Source: Alphaproteobacteria bacterium
GTDB lineage: Bacteria; Pseudomonadota; Alphaproteobacteria; ATCC43930; CGMCC-115725
Direction: 5' to 3'
NCBI GenBank assembly: GCA_028866355.1
Contig: JAGWIH010000033.1
Coordinates: 1-12,577, forward strand
DNA length: 12,577 nucleotides
Under the pieces are notes generated by a model. That model saw only the letters and a program-made list of their open reading frames with translations, had not been told where the DNA came from and did no database searches. Positions 1 to 9,306 of this stretch are shown here, piece after piece (position 1 is the stretch's first letter; every line of letters begins with the position of its first letter). The position numbers were made by a program, and so were the translations under genes.

Positions 1-105
1 TGCGACTTAGCTGCCCCTGAGCGCGGGCGCGATGGAGCCCGCTCGCGTTCGAGGGGCATCGGCCACGGCTCAACGTTATTTCCCTGAGACATGAGGAATC
101 GCGCC

Positions 106-1692
106 ATGGGCGCCACGCAATCTCCGAAGACCGTCGCATCCGAAACCCGGATCGACGCCAATCGCGTCATTATTTTCGACACCACCATGCGCGACGGCGA
201 GCAATCGCCGGGCGCGTCGATGAATCTCGAGGAAAAGATCCGTATCGCCCAGTTGCTTGAGGAAATGGGCGTCGACGTCATCGAGGGCGGCTTTCCGATC
301 GCGTCGAACGGCGATTTCGAGGCCGTGCGCGAAATCGCCCGCGTGGTCAAGACCACGTCGGTCTGTGGCCTCGCCCGTGCGGCGCGTGCCGATATCGACC
401 GTGCATGGGAAGCGCTGCAGCACGCCAAACGACCACGCATCCATACGTTCCTTTCGACGTCGCCGCTGCACATGAAATACAAGCTACAGATGGCGCCGGA
501 GCAGGTGCACCAAGCGGTCATCGACAGCGTGTCGCACGCCCGCAATCTCTGTCCGGACGTCGAGTGGTCGGCCGAAGACGGCTCGCGCACCGAGCATGAT
601 TTCCTCTGTCGCGTGGTCGAAAGCGCGATCAAGGCAGGGGCGCGCACCATCAACATTCCCGACACGGTCGGCTATGCCGTGCCGGACGAATTCGGCGCGC
701 TCATCCGCATGTTGTTCGATCGCGTGCCCAACATCGATAAGGCGGTGATCTCGGTCCATTGCCACAACGATCTTGGCTTGGCCGTGGCGAATTCGTTGGC
801 CGCCGTGCGCGCAGGCGCCCGACAGATCGAATGCACGGTCAACGGGCTGGGCGAACGCGCCGGCAATGCCGCGATGGAAGAGATCGTTATGGCGCTTCGG
901 ACGCGCCACGACGTGATTCCTTATACGACGGGTATCAAGACCGAATGCATCACGCGTGCGTCACGCTTGGTCTCGGCGATCACCGGTTTCGTCGTGCAGC
1001 CCAACAAGGCGATCGTTGGCGCCAACGCTTTCGCGCATGAAAGCGGCATCCACCAGGATGGCATGCTCAAGCATGCCGGCACCTACGAGATCATGACGCC
1101 GGAATCGGTCGGCCTCGGCAAGTCGACGCTGGTCATGGGCAAGCACTCGGGCCGGCACGCCTTCAAGATGAAGCTCAAAGAGCTTGGCTTCGAGTTGGGC
1201 GACAACGCCTTGAACGACGCCTTCCGGCGCTTCAAAGAGGTCGCGGACCGCAAGAAAGACATCTACGACGAAGATATCGTCGCGCTGGTCGATGACGAGA
1301 TCCAACGCGGCGACGAACGCATCAAGTTCGTCTCGTTGCAGGTGATCGCCGGCTCGAAAGGCCCGCAAACCGCGGAAATCGAGCTCGATTTCGATGCCGT
1401 CCGCAAAACCGCCAAGGTCACCGGCAACGGCCCGGTTGACGCAACCTTCAACGCCGTTCGCGCCGTCGTGCCGCACAGCGCGCGCCTGATGCTCTACCAG
1501 GTGCATGCCGTGACCGAAGGCACCGATGCGCAGGCCGAAGTCACGGTGCGTCTCGAAGAGGATGGCAAGACGGTCGTCGGCCAGGGTGCCGATCCGGACA
1601 CGCTAGTCGCCTCGGCGCGCGCCTACATCCACGCCCTCAATAAGCTTCTCACCAAGCGGGCGAAGACCGCGCCCGCCGCGCTTACGGCATAA
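106..1692 (+). CDS. leuA: 2-isopropylmalate synthase (LeuA)
   Basis: Catalyses the first committed step of leucine biosynthesis, condensing acetyl-CoA with 2-ketoisovalerate in the cytoplasm. I place the start at ATG 106 (528 residues): TGAGGAA at 92-98 lies seven bases before it, whereas the in-frame ATG at 91 has no ribosome binding site. Visible family marks are the N-terminal DTTMRDGEQ (residues 25-33, catalytic Arg and metal-binding Asp), HCHND at 218-222 (metal-binding His pair) followed by a glycine-rich NGLGERAGN stretch, and HESGIHQDG at 311-319. From about residue 396 onward the sequence fits the C-terminal LeuA dimer domain that senses leucine in this family, and length is normal. 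Met replaces the more usual Leu in DTTLRDGEQ. It sits 38 bases before mreB on the same strand and may be co-transcribed with it. No leucine-rich leader peptide is seen in the 105 bases upstream. Confidence 0.95.
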   Translation: MGATQSPKTVASETRIDANRVIIFDTTMRDGEQSPGASMNLEEKIRIAQLLEEMGVDVIEGGFPIASNGDFEAVREIARVVKTTSVCGLARAARADIDRAWEALQHAKRPRIHTFLSTSPLHMKYKLQMAPEQVHQAVIDSVSHARNLCPDVEWSAEDGSRTEHDFLCRVVESAIKAGARTINIPDTVGYAVPDEFGALIRMLFDRVPNIDKAVISVHCHNDLGLAVANSLAAVRAGARQIECTVNGLGERAGNAAMEEIVMALRTRHDVIPYTTGIKTECITRASRLVSAITGFVVQPNKAIVGANAFAHESGIHQDGMLKHAGTYEIMTPESVGLGKSTLVMGKHSGRHAFKMKLKELGFELGDNALNDAFRRFKEVADRKKDIYDEDIVALVDDEIQRGDERIKFVSLQVIAGSKGPQTAEIELDFDAVRKTAKVTGNGPVDATFNAVRAVVPHSARLMLYQVHAVTEGTDAQAEVTVRLEEDGKTVVGQGADPDTLVASARAYIHALNKLLTKRAKTAPAALTA

Positions 1693-1730
1693 CGGCGGTT
1701 CAACAACCAACCTCGGATCACACCAAAACG

Positions 1731-2771
<1,041 letters not shown>

Positions 2772-2905
2772 TTAGGGTGATTCGGGCCCGGACCATGTAC
2801 GAACCGTCGAAGTCCGTGTAAAAGGTAAGAAGATGTACGGCCGGCGTTGATGGGGCGCCGGCACTTGGCGGAAGCAGTCGGGACCATGAGAAACGGTCGG
2901 CGCCA
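2772..2905 (+). other. mreB-mreC spacer with GC hairpin and mini-ORF
   Basis: This is the only sizeable gap in an otherwise packed cluster. It holds a perfect 7-bp inverted repeat, GCCGGCG at 2840-2846 and CGCCGGC at 2856-2862, with a 9-base loop. No T-tract follows, so it is not a standard intrinsic terminator. A seven-codon frame (MRNGRRQ) runs from ATG 2886 to a TGA at 2907-2909 that overlaps the mreC start as ATGA. The mreC start itself lacks a clear ribosome binding site. The spacer may set MreB and MreC to different levels, which is inference. Confidence 0.4.
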
Positions 2906-3787
2906 ATGAGAGTTTCTGCCTCGACACGCGCGACAGTCCAGCGGCTGACGCTTCCCTTGCTGATTTTCGTTTCGGCGCTGTTGGCGGTCCTTGGCAAGGC
3001 CGATATTCTGCTGTTCGATCATGTGCGCGTCGTGCTCGCCGATACGCTCGCGCCGGTACTCCGCGTTGCCGGTGAGCCCATTGCGACGGTCTCGAAGGCG
3101 ATTGGCACCGTCGAAGATATCGCGGCGGTTTATCGCCAGAACCAGGAACTCAAGGTCGAGAATCAACGACTGCTGCAATGGCAGGACGTTGCGCGCCGTC
3201 TCCAATCCGAGAACGAAGAGCTCCGTAATCTGGTGAAGTTCGCGCCGCAAGGCGCCGTATCGTCGGTTGCGGCGCAGGTGATCGCCGATTCCGGCGGCGC
3301 GTTCCTACGCAACGTATTGATCAATGTCGGACGGAATGATGGCGTCTCCCGCGGGCAGCCGGCGCTGACCGGCGATGGGCTTGTCGGCCGCGTCATCGAA
3401 CTTGGCGACCGCTCGGCGCGCGTTTTGCTGCTGACCGACATCAACTCGCACATTCCCGTCGTCGTCGAAGGCACGCACGAACGGGCGATGCTCAACGGCG
3501 ACAACTCCGATCAGCCGCGCCTGGTCTATCTCCAACCCAAGACCCCCGTGAAAACGGGCGATCGCATCGTCACCAGCGGCAGCGGCGGTCTCTTCCCGCC
3601 CGATCTGCCGATCGGCGTCGTGGTCTCGGTCAACGGCATGGTCCGCGTCGAGCCGTATGCCGATCTTGCGCGCTTGGAAATGGTGCGGATCGTGAATTAC
3701 GGTCTCGATGGCGTGCTGCCAGAGAACGCGATACCGGCGCCGCCGTCAATCGGAGGGGGCCGCGCCCGGGCGACGCCCGCGCGGTGA
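2906..3787 (+). CDS. mreC: Rod shape-determining protein MreC
   Basis: Bitopic inner-membrane protein whose periplasmic part scaffolds PBP2 and RodA during side-wall synthesis. The 293-residue product has a short cytoplasmic tail, one transmembrane helix at about residues 13-30, a Glu/Gln/Arg-rich coiled coil at about 68-112 that mediates self-association in the family, and then the beta-rich MreC domain. The conserved TSGSGGLFPPDLPIG stretch is at about 223-237. The C-terminal tail (about 277-293) is Pro/Arg/Ala-rich and probably disordered. The start at ATG 2906 has no strong Shine-Dalgarno sequence but overlaps the stop of a seven-codon upstream frame. The stop is embedded in the GTGA that can start mreD, suggesting coupled translation. 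Confidence 0.95.
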   Translation: MRVSASTRATVQRLTLPLLIFVSALLAVLGKADILLFDHVRVVLADTLAPVLRVAGEPIATVSKAIGTVEDIAAVYRQNQELKVENQRLLQWQDVARRLQSENEELRNLVKFAPQGAVSSVAAQVIADSGGAFLRNVLINVGRNDGVSRGQPALTGDGLVGRVIELGDRSARVLLLTDINSHIPVVVEGTHERAMLNGDNSDQPRLVYLQPKTPVKTGDRIVTSGSGGLFPPDLPIGVVVSVNGMVRVEPYADLARLEMVRIVNYGLDGVLPENAIPAPPSIGGGRARATPAR

Positions 3788-4311
3788 TCATGCCGTACGC
3801 CCGGAATCGCGATTATTTTGGTTTTGTCGCCCGCATGGTACCTAGCACAACGACGATACTCTTCGTGTTGCTGTCGCTGTTGCCGTTCCATGTACCGAGC
3901 TTCGGCTCGATTGCGCCGGCCTTCGCATTAATGGCGGTTTTCCATTGGTCAGTTTATCGGCCCGATCTGCTGCCGCCGACCATCGTATTCATTGCCGGCT
4001 TGTCGCTCGATCTGCTTAACGGCACCCCTTATGTCGGCCTGTCGGCGTTGGTGCTGCTGCTGGTGCGCACTGGCGTCTTGAGCCAACGACAAGTCTTCAG
4101 TCATCGTCCGTTCTCAATCCTATGGCTCGGCTTTTTCGGCGCCGCCGTGGGGGCGTTCACGCTCGAATGGACGTTCGTCAGCTTAATGCAGATGCAGGTG
4201 CTGCCGCCGCGTCCGTTCATTTTCCAGACGCTTATCACGACCGCCTGCTTCCCCATCGGGAGCTACCTGCTCGCCTTGGCGCATCGCGCGATGCCGGCGT
4301 TGAGTGCGTGA
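3784..4311 (+). CDS. mreD: Rod shape-determining protein MreD
   Basis: Small polytopic inner-membrane partner of MreC in the elongasome. About five to six hydrophobic segments span residues 21-36, 42-58, 63-78, 82-98, 112-138 and 148-166. The family hallmark is the loop GLSLDLLNGTPYVGLSAL at about 72-89, corresponding to the conserved G-x-x-x-D-x-x-x-G-x-P-x-G pattern of MreD. Length (175 residues) is usual. The start is uncertain: GTG at 3784 overlaps the mreC stop as GTGA, and ATG at 3790 lies two bases after that stop. Neither has its own ribosome binding site at normal distance, so translation is probably coupled to mreC. Sequence conservation in MreD is low, so the assignment rests largely on position and topology. 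Confidence 0.92.
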   Translation: MIMPYARNRDYFGFVARMVPSTTTILFVLLSLLPFHVPSFGSIAPAFALMAVFHWSVYRPDLLPPTIVFIAGLSLDLLNGTPYVGLSALVLLLVRTGVLSQRQVFSHRPFSILWLGFFGAAVGAFTLEWTFVSLMQMQVLPPRPFIFQTLITTACFPIGSYLLALAHRAMPALSA

Positions 4312-4312
4312 C

Positions 4313-6214
4313 ATGAAGAAAGCGAGCGGCCGCGGCAAAACTCTGACCCGTCGCGCCATGGTATTGGCCGGCGGCAAGGTCGCGCTCTTGGCGGCGCTCG
4401 CCGGCCGCCTCTATTACCTTCAGGTCGTTCAGGCGCCGAAATTCTCCATGTTGGCCGACGAAAACCGGATCAACATCCGGCTGTTGGTGCCGCCGCGCGG
4501 CCTCATCGTCGACCGCTTCGGCGTGCCGTTGGCGGTCAACCGGCCGACCTACCAGGCTGTCGTGATCCCCGAGCAGGCCGGCAACATCAATCAGACGCTC
4601 GATGCCGTGGCCGATCTCGTGCCGCTGACCGAGGCCGACCGGCGCCGAGTTTTACGCGACATTCGCAACCATCACAGCTTCGTGCCAATCGCGTTGCGCG
4701 AGGACATGGATTGGAACGAGATGGCGCGTATCGACGTCAACGCGGTCGACCTGCCTGGCGTCTCGATCGAACAGGGACTTATCCGCCATTACGTCTTCGG
4801 CGACGAAACCGCGCATGTCGTGGGTTATGTCGCGCCGGTCTCAGAACAGGAGCTCAACAGCGACGATCCGCTGGTCGAGCTGCCCGATTTCCGGGTCGGC
4901 AAAAGCGGCGTCGAGAAGCAATACGATCTGGAGCTTCGCGGCACGGCCGGCACCAGCGAGGTCGAAGTCAACGCCTTTGGCCGGGTGGTGCGCGAGCTGG
5001 CGCACGAGGACGGCATCGCCGGCGACCAGATCGTACTCGGCCTCGACATGGATTTGCAGGACATCGCCATGCGCCGCTGTACCGCGCAGGGCTCGGCTTC
5101 GGCCATCGTCATCGATTCCTGGACCGGCGAAGTGCTGGCTCTGGCGTCGGCGCCGGGCTTCGATCCGAGCGCTTTCGCCAGCGGCTTGAGCCCGGCGCAA
5201 TGGAAGGCGCTGGTCGACAATCCCTATAATCCGCTGGAGAACAAGGCGATCGCCGGTACCTATTCGCCGGGCTCGACCTTCAAGCCGCTGGTGGCGACCG
5301 CCGCGCTCGAAGCCGGCGTCATCACGCCGGATACCGAATTCTTCTGTCCGGGCGAATTCCACCTCGGCAACACCGTGTTCCATTGCTGGAAGAAAGGTGG
5401 CCACGGCACGCTATCGGTGCGCCGCGCGATCAAGGAATCGTGCGACGTGTTCTTCTATCACACCGCCGATTTGGTCGGGATCGACCGCATCGCGCAGATG
5501 GCGAACCGTCTCGGTCTTGGACTTAAGACCGACATCGACATTCCCGGCGAGAAGACCGGTTTGATCCCGACGCGGGCATGGAAGCTGGCGACGACCGGCG
5601 TCGCCTGGCAGCGCGGCGAGACGCTGAGTTGCGGCATCGGCCAGAGCTTCGTCTCCGTGACGCCGCTGCAGCTCGCGATCTATGTGGCGCGCCTCGCGAC
5701 CGGACACACGGTCAAGCCGGTGCTGGTGCGGGACGGCGGCGTGATGACGGCATCGAGTCCGATCGCGACCGAGATCAGCCGCGCTTTCGCGCCCTTGGGC
5801 ATTCAGCAAAAGACCCTCGATGTGATTCACGACGCGATGTTTGGCGTCGTCAACGAGGTGCACGGCACGGCGTATGGCGCCCGGATCGAGGATCCGGCGA
5901 TGATCATGGCCGGCAAGACCGGCACGGCGCAGGTCCATCACATCGCGCGGGAAATCCGCGATCGCGGCGTCGTCACCGGCACCAAGGTGCCGTGGAAGGA
6001 CCGCGACCACGCACTATTCATCGCTTTCGCACCCGTCGCGGCGCCGCGTTACGTCTGCTCGGTCGTGGTCGAGCACGGCGGCGCGACCGGCGGCGAAGGC
6101 GGCGCGGTCGCGGCGCCGATCGCCCACGATCTCTTGCTCGAAGCACAAAAGCGCGATCCGGCGCGCCGCGTGCCGGCCGTGCCGTTCGGCGCCGCGAAGC
6201 TGGCGCAAGGCTGA
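4313..6214 (+). CDS. mrdA: Penicillin-binding protein 2, elongation transpeptidase
   Basis: Class B PBP that cross-links peptidoglycan strands made by RodA; inner membrane with a periplasmic catalytic domain. Starting at ATG 4313 (one base after the mreD stop) gives 633 residues. GTG 4304 is an in-frame alternative overlapping mreD. One signal-anchor helix lies at about 15-36, followed by YLQV and the pedestal motif PPRGLIVDRFG at 60-70. The transpeptidase motifs are all present: SxxK as S321-T-F-K324 with nucleophile Ser321, the second motif as S376-C-D378, and KTGT at 535-538. The second motif has Asp rather than the Asn of the textbook SxN; as far as I recall this is usual in the PBP2 group. 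The first SEDS gene, rodA, follows after seven bases, the normal cognate pairing. Confidence 0.97.
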   Translation: MKKASGRGKTLTRRAMVLAGGKVALLAALAGRLYYLQVVQAPKFSMLADENRINIRLLVPPRGLIVDRFGVPLAVNRPTYQAVVIPEQAGNINQTLDAVADLVPLTEADRRRVLRDIRNHHSFVPIALREDMDWNEMARIDVNAVDLPGVSIEQGLIRHYVFGDETAHVVGYVAPVSEQELNSDDPLVELPDFRVGKSGVEKQYDLELRGTAGTSEVEVNAFGRVVRELAHEDGIAGDQIVLGLDMDLQDIAMRRCTAQGSASAIVIDSWTGEVLALASAPGFDPSAFASGLSPAQWKALVDNPYNPLENKAIAGTYSPGSTFKPLVATAALEAGVITPDTEFFCPGEFHLGNTVFHCWKKGGHGTLSVRRAIKESCDVFFYHTADLVGIDRIAQMANRLGLGLKTDIDIPGEKTGLIPTRAWKLATTGVAWQRGETLSCGIGQSFVSVTPLQLAIYVARLATGHTVKPVLVRDGGVMTASSPIATEISRAFAPLGIQQKTLDVIHDAMFGVVNEVHGTAYGARIEDPAMIMAGKTGTAQVHHIAREIRDRGVVTGTKVPWKDRDHALFIAFAPVAAPRYVCSVVVEHGGATGGEGGAVAAPIAHDLLLEAQKRDPARRVPAVPFGAAKLAQG

Positions 6215-6221
6215 ACCGACC

Positions 6222-7370
6222 ATGCGCTGGCTTTACGATCCCTCGCAAACGCAGCAAACGCTCAGCGTCAAGCTGTTGAACGTGAACTGGCCGCTGGTTG
6301 CGCTGGTCACCAGCATCGCCGGCGTCGGCGTCACGCTCCTTTATTCGGCGGGCAACGGCAGCTGGCATCCGTGGGCGGAACGCCAAGTGGTCCGGTATCT
6401 GGTCGCGGCGCTGGTCATGCTCGCCGTTGCGATGGTCGATATCCGCGTGTGGTTGCGCGCGGCTTACGGCTTTTATGCCGTGACTATGATCTTGCTGATC
6501 GCGGTCGAGGTGCGCGGCGCCATCGGCATGGGCGCGCAGCGCTGGATCGATCTCGGCGTCATCCAGATTCAGCCGTCGGAATTCATGAAGATTGCCCTGG
6601 TCATGGTTCTGGCGCGCTATTTCAACGGCATGCCGGCCGAGGAAATCCGCAATCCGGTGAAGCTGATCGTTCCGGCGCTGTTGATCCTTGTGCCGGCGGC
6701 GATGGTATTGAAGCAGCCCGATCTCGGTACCGCGATTATGCTGGTGCTCGGCGGCGCGGCGATGTTCTTCCTTGCCGGTGTTAGGCTCTGGAAATTTGCA
6801 GTGGTGCTCGCCGCCGCCGGCGCCGTGGTTCCGTTCGCGTGGCACCATCTGCGCGATTATCAGAAGAACCGGATTCTGACCTTCCTCAATCCCGAGAGCG
6901 ATCCGCTCGGCGCCGGTTATCACAGCTTGCAGGCCAAAATCGCCGTCGGCTCGGGCGGGGTGTTCGGCAAGGGATACTTGTCGGGAACACAGGCGCATCT
7001 TTCGTTCCTGCCCGAGCGCCAGACCGACTTCATCTTCACCATACTGGGCGAGGAATTCGGGCTGGCCGGTGGCCTGGTGCTGCTCGCGCTTTACGCCGTC
7101 GTGTTCGTGTATGGCTATGCCATCGCATTCCGCTCACGGAGCCATTTCGGCCGGCTGCTCGCCTTCGGCATCACCACCAACCTGTTCCTTTACGTTTTCA
7201 TCAACGTCGCCATGGTCATCGGCTTGTTGCCGGTGGTGGGCGTGCCGTTGCCGCTCGTGTCGTACGGCGGCACGTCGATGCTGACGGTGATGTTCGGTTT
7301 CGGCCTGTTGATGAGCGTTTATGTCCACCGCGACGTCCGCATCGGCCGTTACGGCGAAGCCGAAACCTGA
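6222..7370 (+). CDS. rodA: SEDS peptidoglycan glycosyltransferase RodA
   Basis: Polymerises lipid II into glycan strands in the inner membrane, working with PBP2. The 382-residue product is strongly hydrophobic with about ten membrane segments. SEDS signatures seen are QPSEFMKIALV at 117-127, KQPDLGTA at 164-171, a large periplasmic loop containing PERQTDFIF, and SYGGTSM at 347-353. Asp269 in TDFIFTILGEE corresponds to the essential catalytic-loop Asp of RodA. AAGG lies 11 bases before ATG 6222. A hydrophilic N-terminal extension of about 20 residues precedes the first helix. It is the last gene of the cluster; only 11 bases separate its stop from the promoter assigned to the tRNA gene, and no intrinsic terminator is visible between them. 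Confidence 0.97.
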   Translation: MRWLYDPSQTQQTLSVKLLNVNWPLVALVTSIAGVGVTLLYSAGNGSWHPWAERQVVRYLVAALVMLAVAMVDIRVWLRAAYGFYAVTMILLIAVEVRGAIGMGAQRWIDLGVIQIQPSEFMKIALVMVLARYFNGMPAEEIRNPVKLIVPALLILVPAAMVLKQPDLGTAIMLVLGGAAMFFLAGVRLWKFAVVLAAAGAVVPFAWHHLRDYQKNRILTFLNPESDPLGAGYHSLQAKIAVGSGGVFGKGYLSGTQAHLSFLPERQTDFIFTILGEEFGLAGGLVLLALYAVVFVYGYAIAFRSRSHFGRLLAFGITTNLFLYVFINVAMVIGLLPVVGVPLPLVSYGGTSMLTVMFGFGLLMSVYVHRDVRIGRYGEAET

Positions 7371-7381
7371 TCCTATGCGGC

Positions 7382-7410
7382 TCGACAAGCCGGTGACGGG
7401 TTGATATATA
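7382..7410 (+). promoter_or_regulatory. Predicted sigma-70 promoter of tRNA-Lys
   Basis: TCGACA at 7382-7387 (five of six matches to TTGACA) is separated by exactly 17 bases from TATATA at 7405-7410. The following bases up to the tRNA (7411-7426) are GC-rich, as in the discriminators of stringently controlled stable-RNA promoters. Position relative to the mature tRNA 5' end implies a leader of roughly ten bases. Assignment is by eye. Confidence 0.6.
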
Positions 7411-7426
7411 CGGCGCCTTCCCGCGC

Positions 7427-7502
<76 letters not shown>

Positions 7503-7554
7503 CGCTTCGCCCTATTCTTGTTTTTGGAATTGGCGACGTTGCGAGGGACGGACC

Positions 7555-8343
7555 ATGGCCGGCGATATCGCGAAATTGAGGGAACGCGCCTCGGCGCGGC
7601 TGGGTGAGCTCTATAACGAGGCGGAGCTCGCCGCGGATCCCGGCTGGTCCGACGCCGAGAAGCTGACGCTTGCCTGCCGCATCCTCGCCGCCGACGGACA
7701 CGACACGATCGTGCCGGGCCTCGTCGCGCTGCGCACGACCAAGCCCGATGGCTTCCACACGCTGCCCATGGGCGTCGGCTTCGAAGAAGTCACGCCGCGC
7801 CAGATCCTGACGGTCGACAAGGATCTCAACGTACTGAAAGGCAAGGGCAGGCCGCCCAAGGCGGCCGGCTTCCTAATCAAGATTCTCGAGCTGCGCCCGG
7901 ATGCGAGTTGCGGCATTCATACGCACGCGTTTTATACCGCCGCGCTTTCCATGGTCGACGAGCCGCTGACGGTGGCGCACATGGACGCCACCATGTTCCA
8001 CGACGATTGCGCGTTTCTGAAGGAATGGCCGGGTAATCCGGTGACCGAGCTCGAAGGCGAGATCATTGCGCGCGCGCTGGGCTCGAAGCGCGCCGTGCTC
8101 CTCGCCAATCACGGCCTCGCCACGGTCGGTCAATCGATCGAAGAGGCCGCCTGGCTGGCGTTGTGTTTCGAGCGTGCGGCCAAGATGCAGGTGCGCGCTC
8201 GCGCCATCGGGCCGTTGAGCAAGATCGACCAGGAATTCGCGCGCGACGCGCACAATTACATGACCGATCCGTCGATGATCGCGACGCAGTTCCGCCGCTT
8301 CGCGCGCGGCGCGCTACGGGCCGATCCCGCCTGCCTCGACTGA
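7555..8343 (+). CDS. Class II aldolase/adducin-fold protein
   Basis: A 262-residue protein with the metal-binding pattern of the class II aldolase/adducin superfamily: H122-T-H124 in the segment CGIHTHAFYTAAL and a third histidine, H186, in ANHGLATVG. These three would bind a divalent metal. In fuculose-1-phosphate aldolase the catalytic Glu sits in an SSE motif about 20 residues before the His pair; here that place reads PPKAAGF (K102, A103, A104), so the Glu is missing. This resembles the adducin/decarboxylase-like branch that has N-x-A-x-F there. The N-terminal phosphate-binding GNIS-type loop is not recognisable either. The substrate cannot be named; sugar-phosphate aldolase activity is doubtful. 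GAGGG at 7543-7547, seven bases before ATG 7555, fixes the start. The gene stands alone between tRNA-Lys and a convergent gene. Confidence 0.8.
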   Translation: MAGDIAKLRERASARLGELYNEAELAADPGWSDAEKLTLACRILAADGHDTIVPGLVALRTTKPDGFHTLPMGVGFEEVTPRQILTVDKDLNVLKGKGRPPKAAGFLIKILELRPDASCGIHTHAFYTAALSMVDEPLTVAHMDATMFHDDCAFLKEWPGNPVTELEGEIIARALGSKRAVLLANHGLATVGQSIEEAAWLALCFERAAKMQVRARAIGPLSKIDQEFARDAHNYMTDPSMIATQFRRFARGALRADPACLD

Positions 8344-8349
8344 TCGGCG

Positions 8350-9156
8350 CTATTTGCCGCGAAACACCGGCCGGCGCTTTTCCATGAAGGCCCGCCGCCC
8401 TTCGACATAATCCTCGCTGGCGTAACAGCCGGCGACGATCGATTTGCATAAAGCGCGGTCGATCTCGGACGACGGCCTGACCAATTCGGCCACGATTTGC
8501 TTCGTCGCTGTCATACTAAGGGGTGCATTTTCCGCAATCCGGGCGCAATAGGCGCGGGTGAAGGCTTCGATCGCCGCATCCGGATGCACATATTCGACTA
8601 GGCCCATCGCCAGCGCCTCGTCGGCCGGAACATGTCGCGCGCTATAAAAGAAATCCTTGGTGCGCGCCGGCCCGATCAGGTCGATCACTTTCTTGATGTC
8701 GGACCAGCGGTAGGTCAGGCTGAGCCGCGCGGCGAGGCTGGCGAAACGCGCGCCCGATCCGGCAAAGCGCAGGTCGCAGGCCAGCGCAATGCCGAGGCCG
8801 ATGCTCATGCAATAGCCCTGGATCATGGCGATGGTCGGCTTCGGAAATTGTTGCAACCGCGCCAAGGCGGTTTCCGAAATGGTGCTGTAGCGCTCCTGAT
8901 CCGCGGGTGTGCCGCGCAGGCGTTCGAATTCCGAAACGTCGGCGCCCGCGGTGAAGGCCCGGTCGCCGGCGCCGCGCAGCACCACGACACGCACCGCCGG
9001 TTCGCGTTCGAAGCGATCGAGGATCGCCGGAATCGCCTGCCACATGTCGAGCGACAGCGCATTGCGCCGCGTCGGATTGTTGAGGACAAGCCATCCGATC
9101 GCGCCATCGACCGTGGCGACGATCCGCTCGGTTGGAGAAATCGCAGCAATGGTCAT
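8350..9156 (-). CDS. Crotonase-fold protein lacking both ECH glutamates
   Basis: A 268-residue enoyl-CoA hydratase/isomerase superfamily protein, expected to act on a coenzyme A thioester in the cytoplasm. Oxyanion-hole elements are present: AFTAGADVSEF at 67-77 and GYCMSIGLGIALACDLRFAG at 114-133. The C-terminal EGRRAFMEKRRPVF is the usual acyl-CoA-end signature. Aligning by eye with rat enoyl-CoA hydratase, Glu144 (GGGCE) falls on Gly122 and Glu164 (QPE) falls on Ala142. Classical water addition is therefore unlikely, and isomerase, hydrolase or another crotonase chemistry is possible. The start at ATG 9156 is supported by GAGG (complement of 9162-9165) five bases upstream; longer in-frame starts lack this. 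It is convergent with the aldolase-fold gene, with six bases between the stops and no terminator. Confidence 0.85.
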   Translation of the reverse strand: MTIAAISPTERIVATVDGAIGWLVLNNPTRRNALSLDMWQAIPAILDRFEREPAVRVVVLRGAGDRAFTAGADVSEFERLRGTPADQERYSTISETALARLQQFPKPTIAMIQGYCMSIGLGIALACDLRFAGSGARFASLAARLSLTYRWSDIKKVIDLIGPARTKDFFYSARHVPADEALAMGLVEYVHPDAAIEAFTRAYCARIAENAPLSMTATKQIVAELVRPSSEIDRALCKSIVAGCYASEDYVEGRRAFMEKRRPVFRGK

Positions 9157-9306
9157 CGACACCTCGCTCGCGGCATTTACCCGCACCGCTTTCATCAGAC
9201 CATATTCTCGAATCTGCCGCGAGATCGGCCGTCGACCCGGCCAACCTGCCGCCGGAACTATGCCCGCCCGCGCGCGTTTGCCGGAATAGACGCTGTGGAG
9301 ATCAGC
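9157..9306. other. Divergent intergenic region
   Basis: This 150-base region separates the starts of the crotonase-fold gene (-) and the small SFPASDPP protein (+) and should carry promoters in both directions. Ribosome binding sites are clear at each end (GAGG, complement of 9162-9165; GGAG at 9297-9300). I could not pick -35/-10 pairs with confidence and saw no strong inverted repeat. Confidence 0.4.

Noticed and set aside
23..42. GCGGGC/GCCCGC hairpin near the left edge
   Set aside because: Short stem with no T-tract; too little upstream sequence to tell whether it ends a previous gene.
32..94. Possible leader peptide before leuA (frame from 32 ending in TGA 92-94)
   Set aside because: It has no leucine codon run, no ribosome binding site and no terminator/antiterminator pair, so attenuation is not supported.
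5438..5446. SCD instead of SxN in PBP2
   Set aside because: Asp at this position is, to my knowledge, usual in the PBP2 elongation group, so it is not a defect.
6018..6998. 326-codon minus-strand open frame opposite mrdA/rodA
   Set aside because: Antisense shadow of membrane-protein coding sequence, with His/Gln/Asp/Arg-rich low-complexity translation and no domain signature.
8632..9306. Plus-strand extension upstream of the SFPASDPP protein
   Set aside because: Antisense to the crotonase-fold gene; GGAG six bases before ATG 9307 marks the true start.
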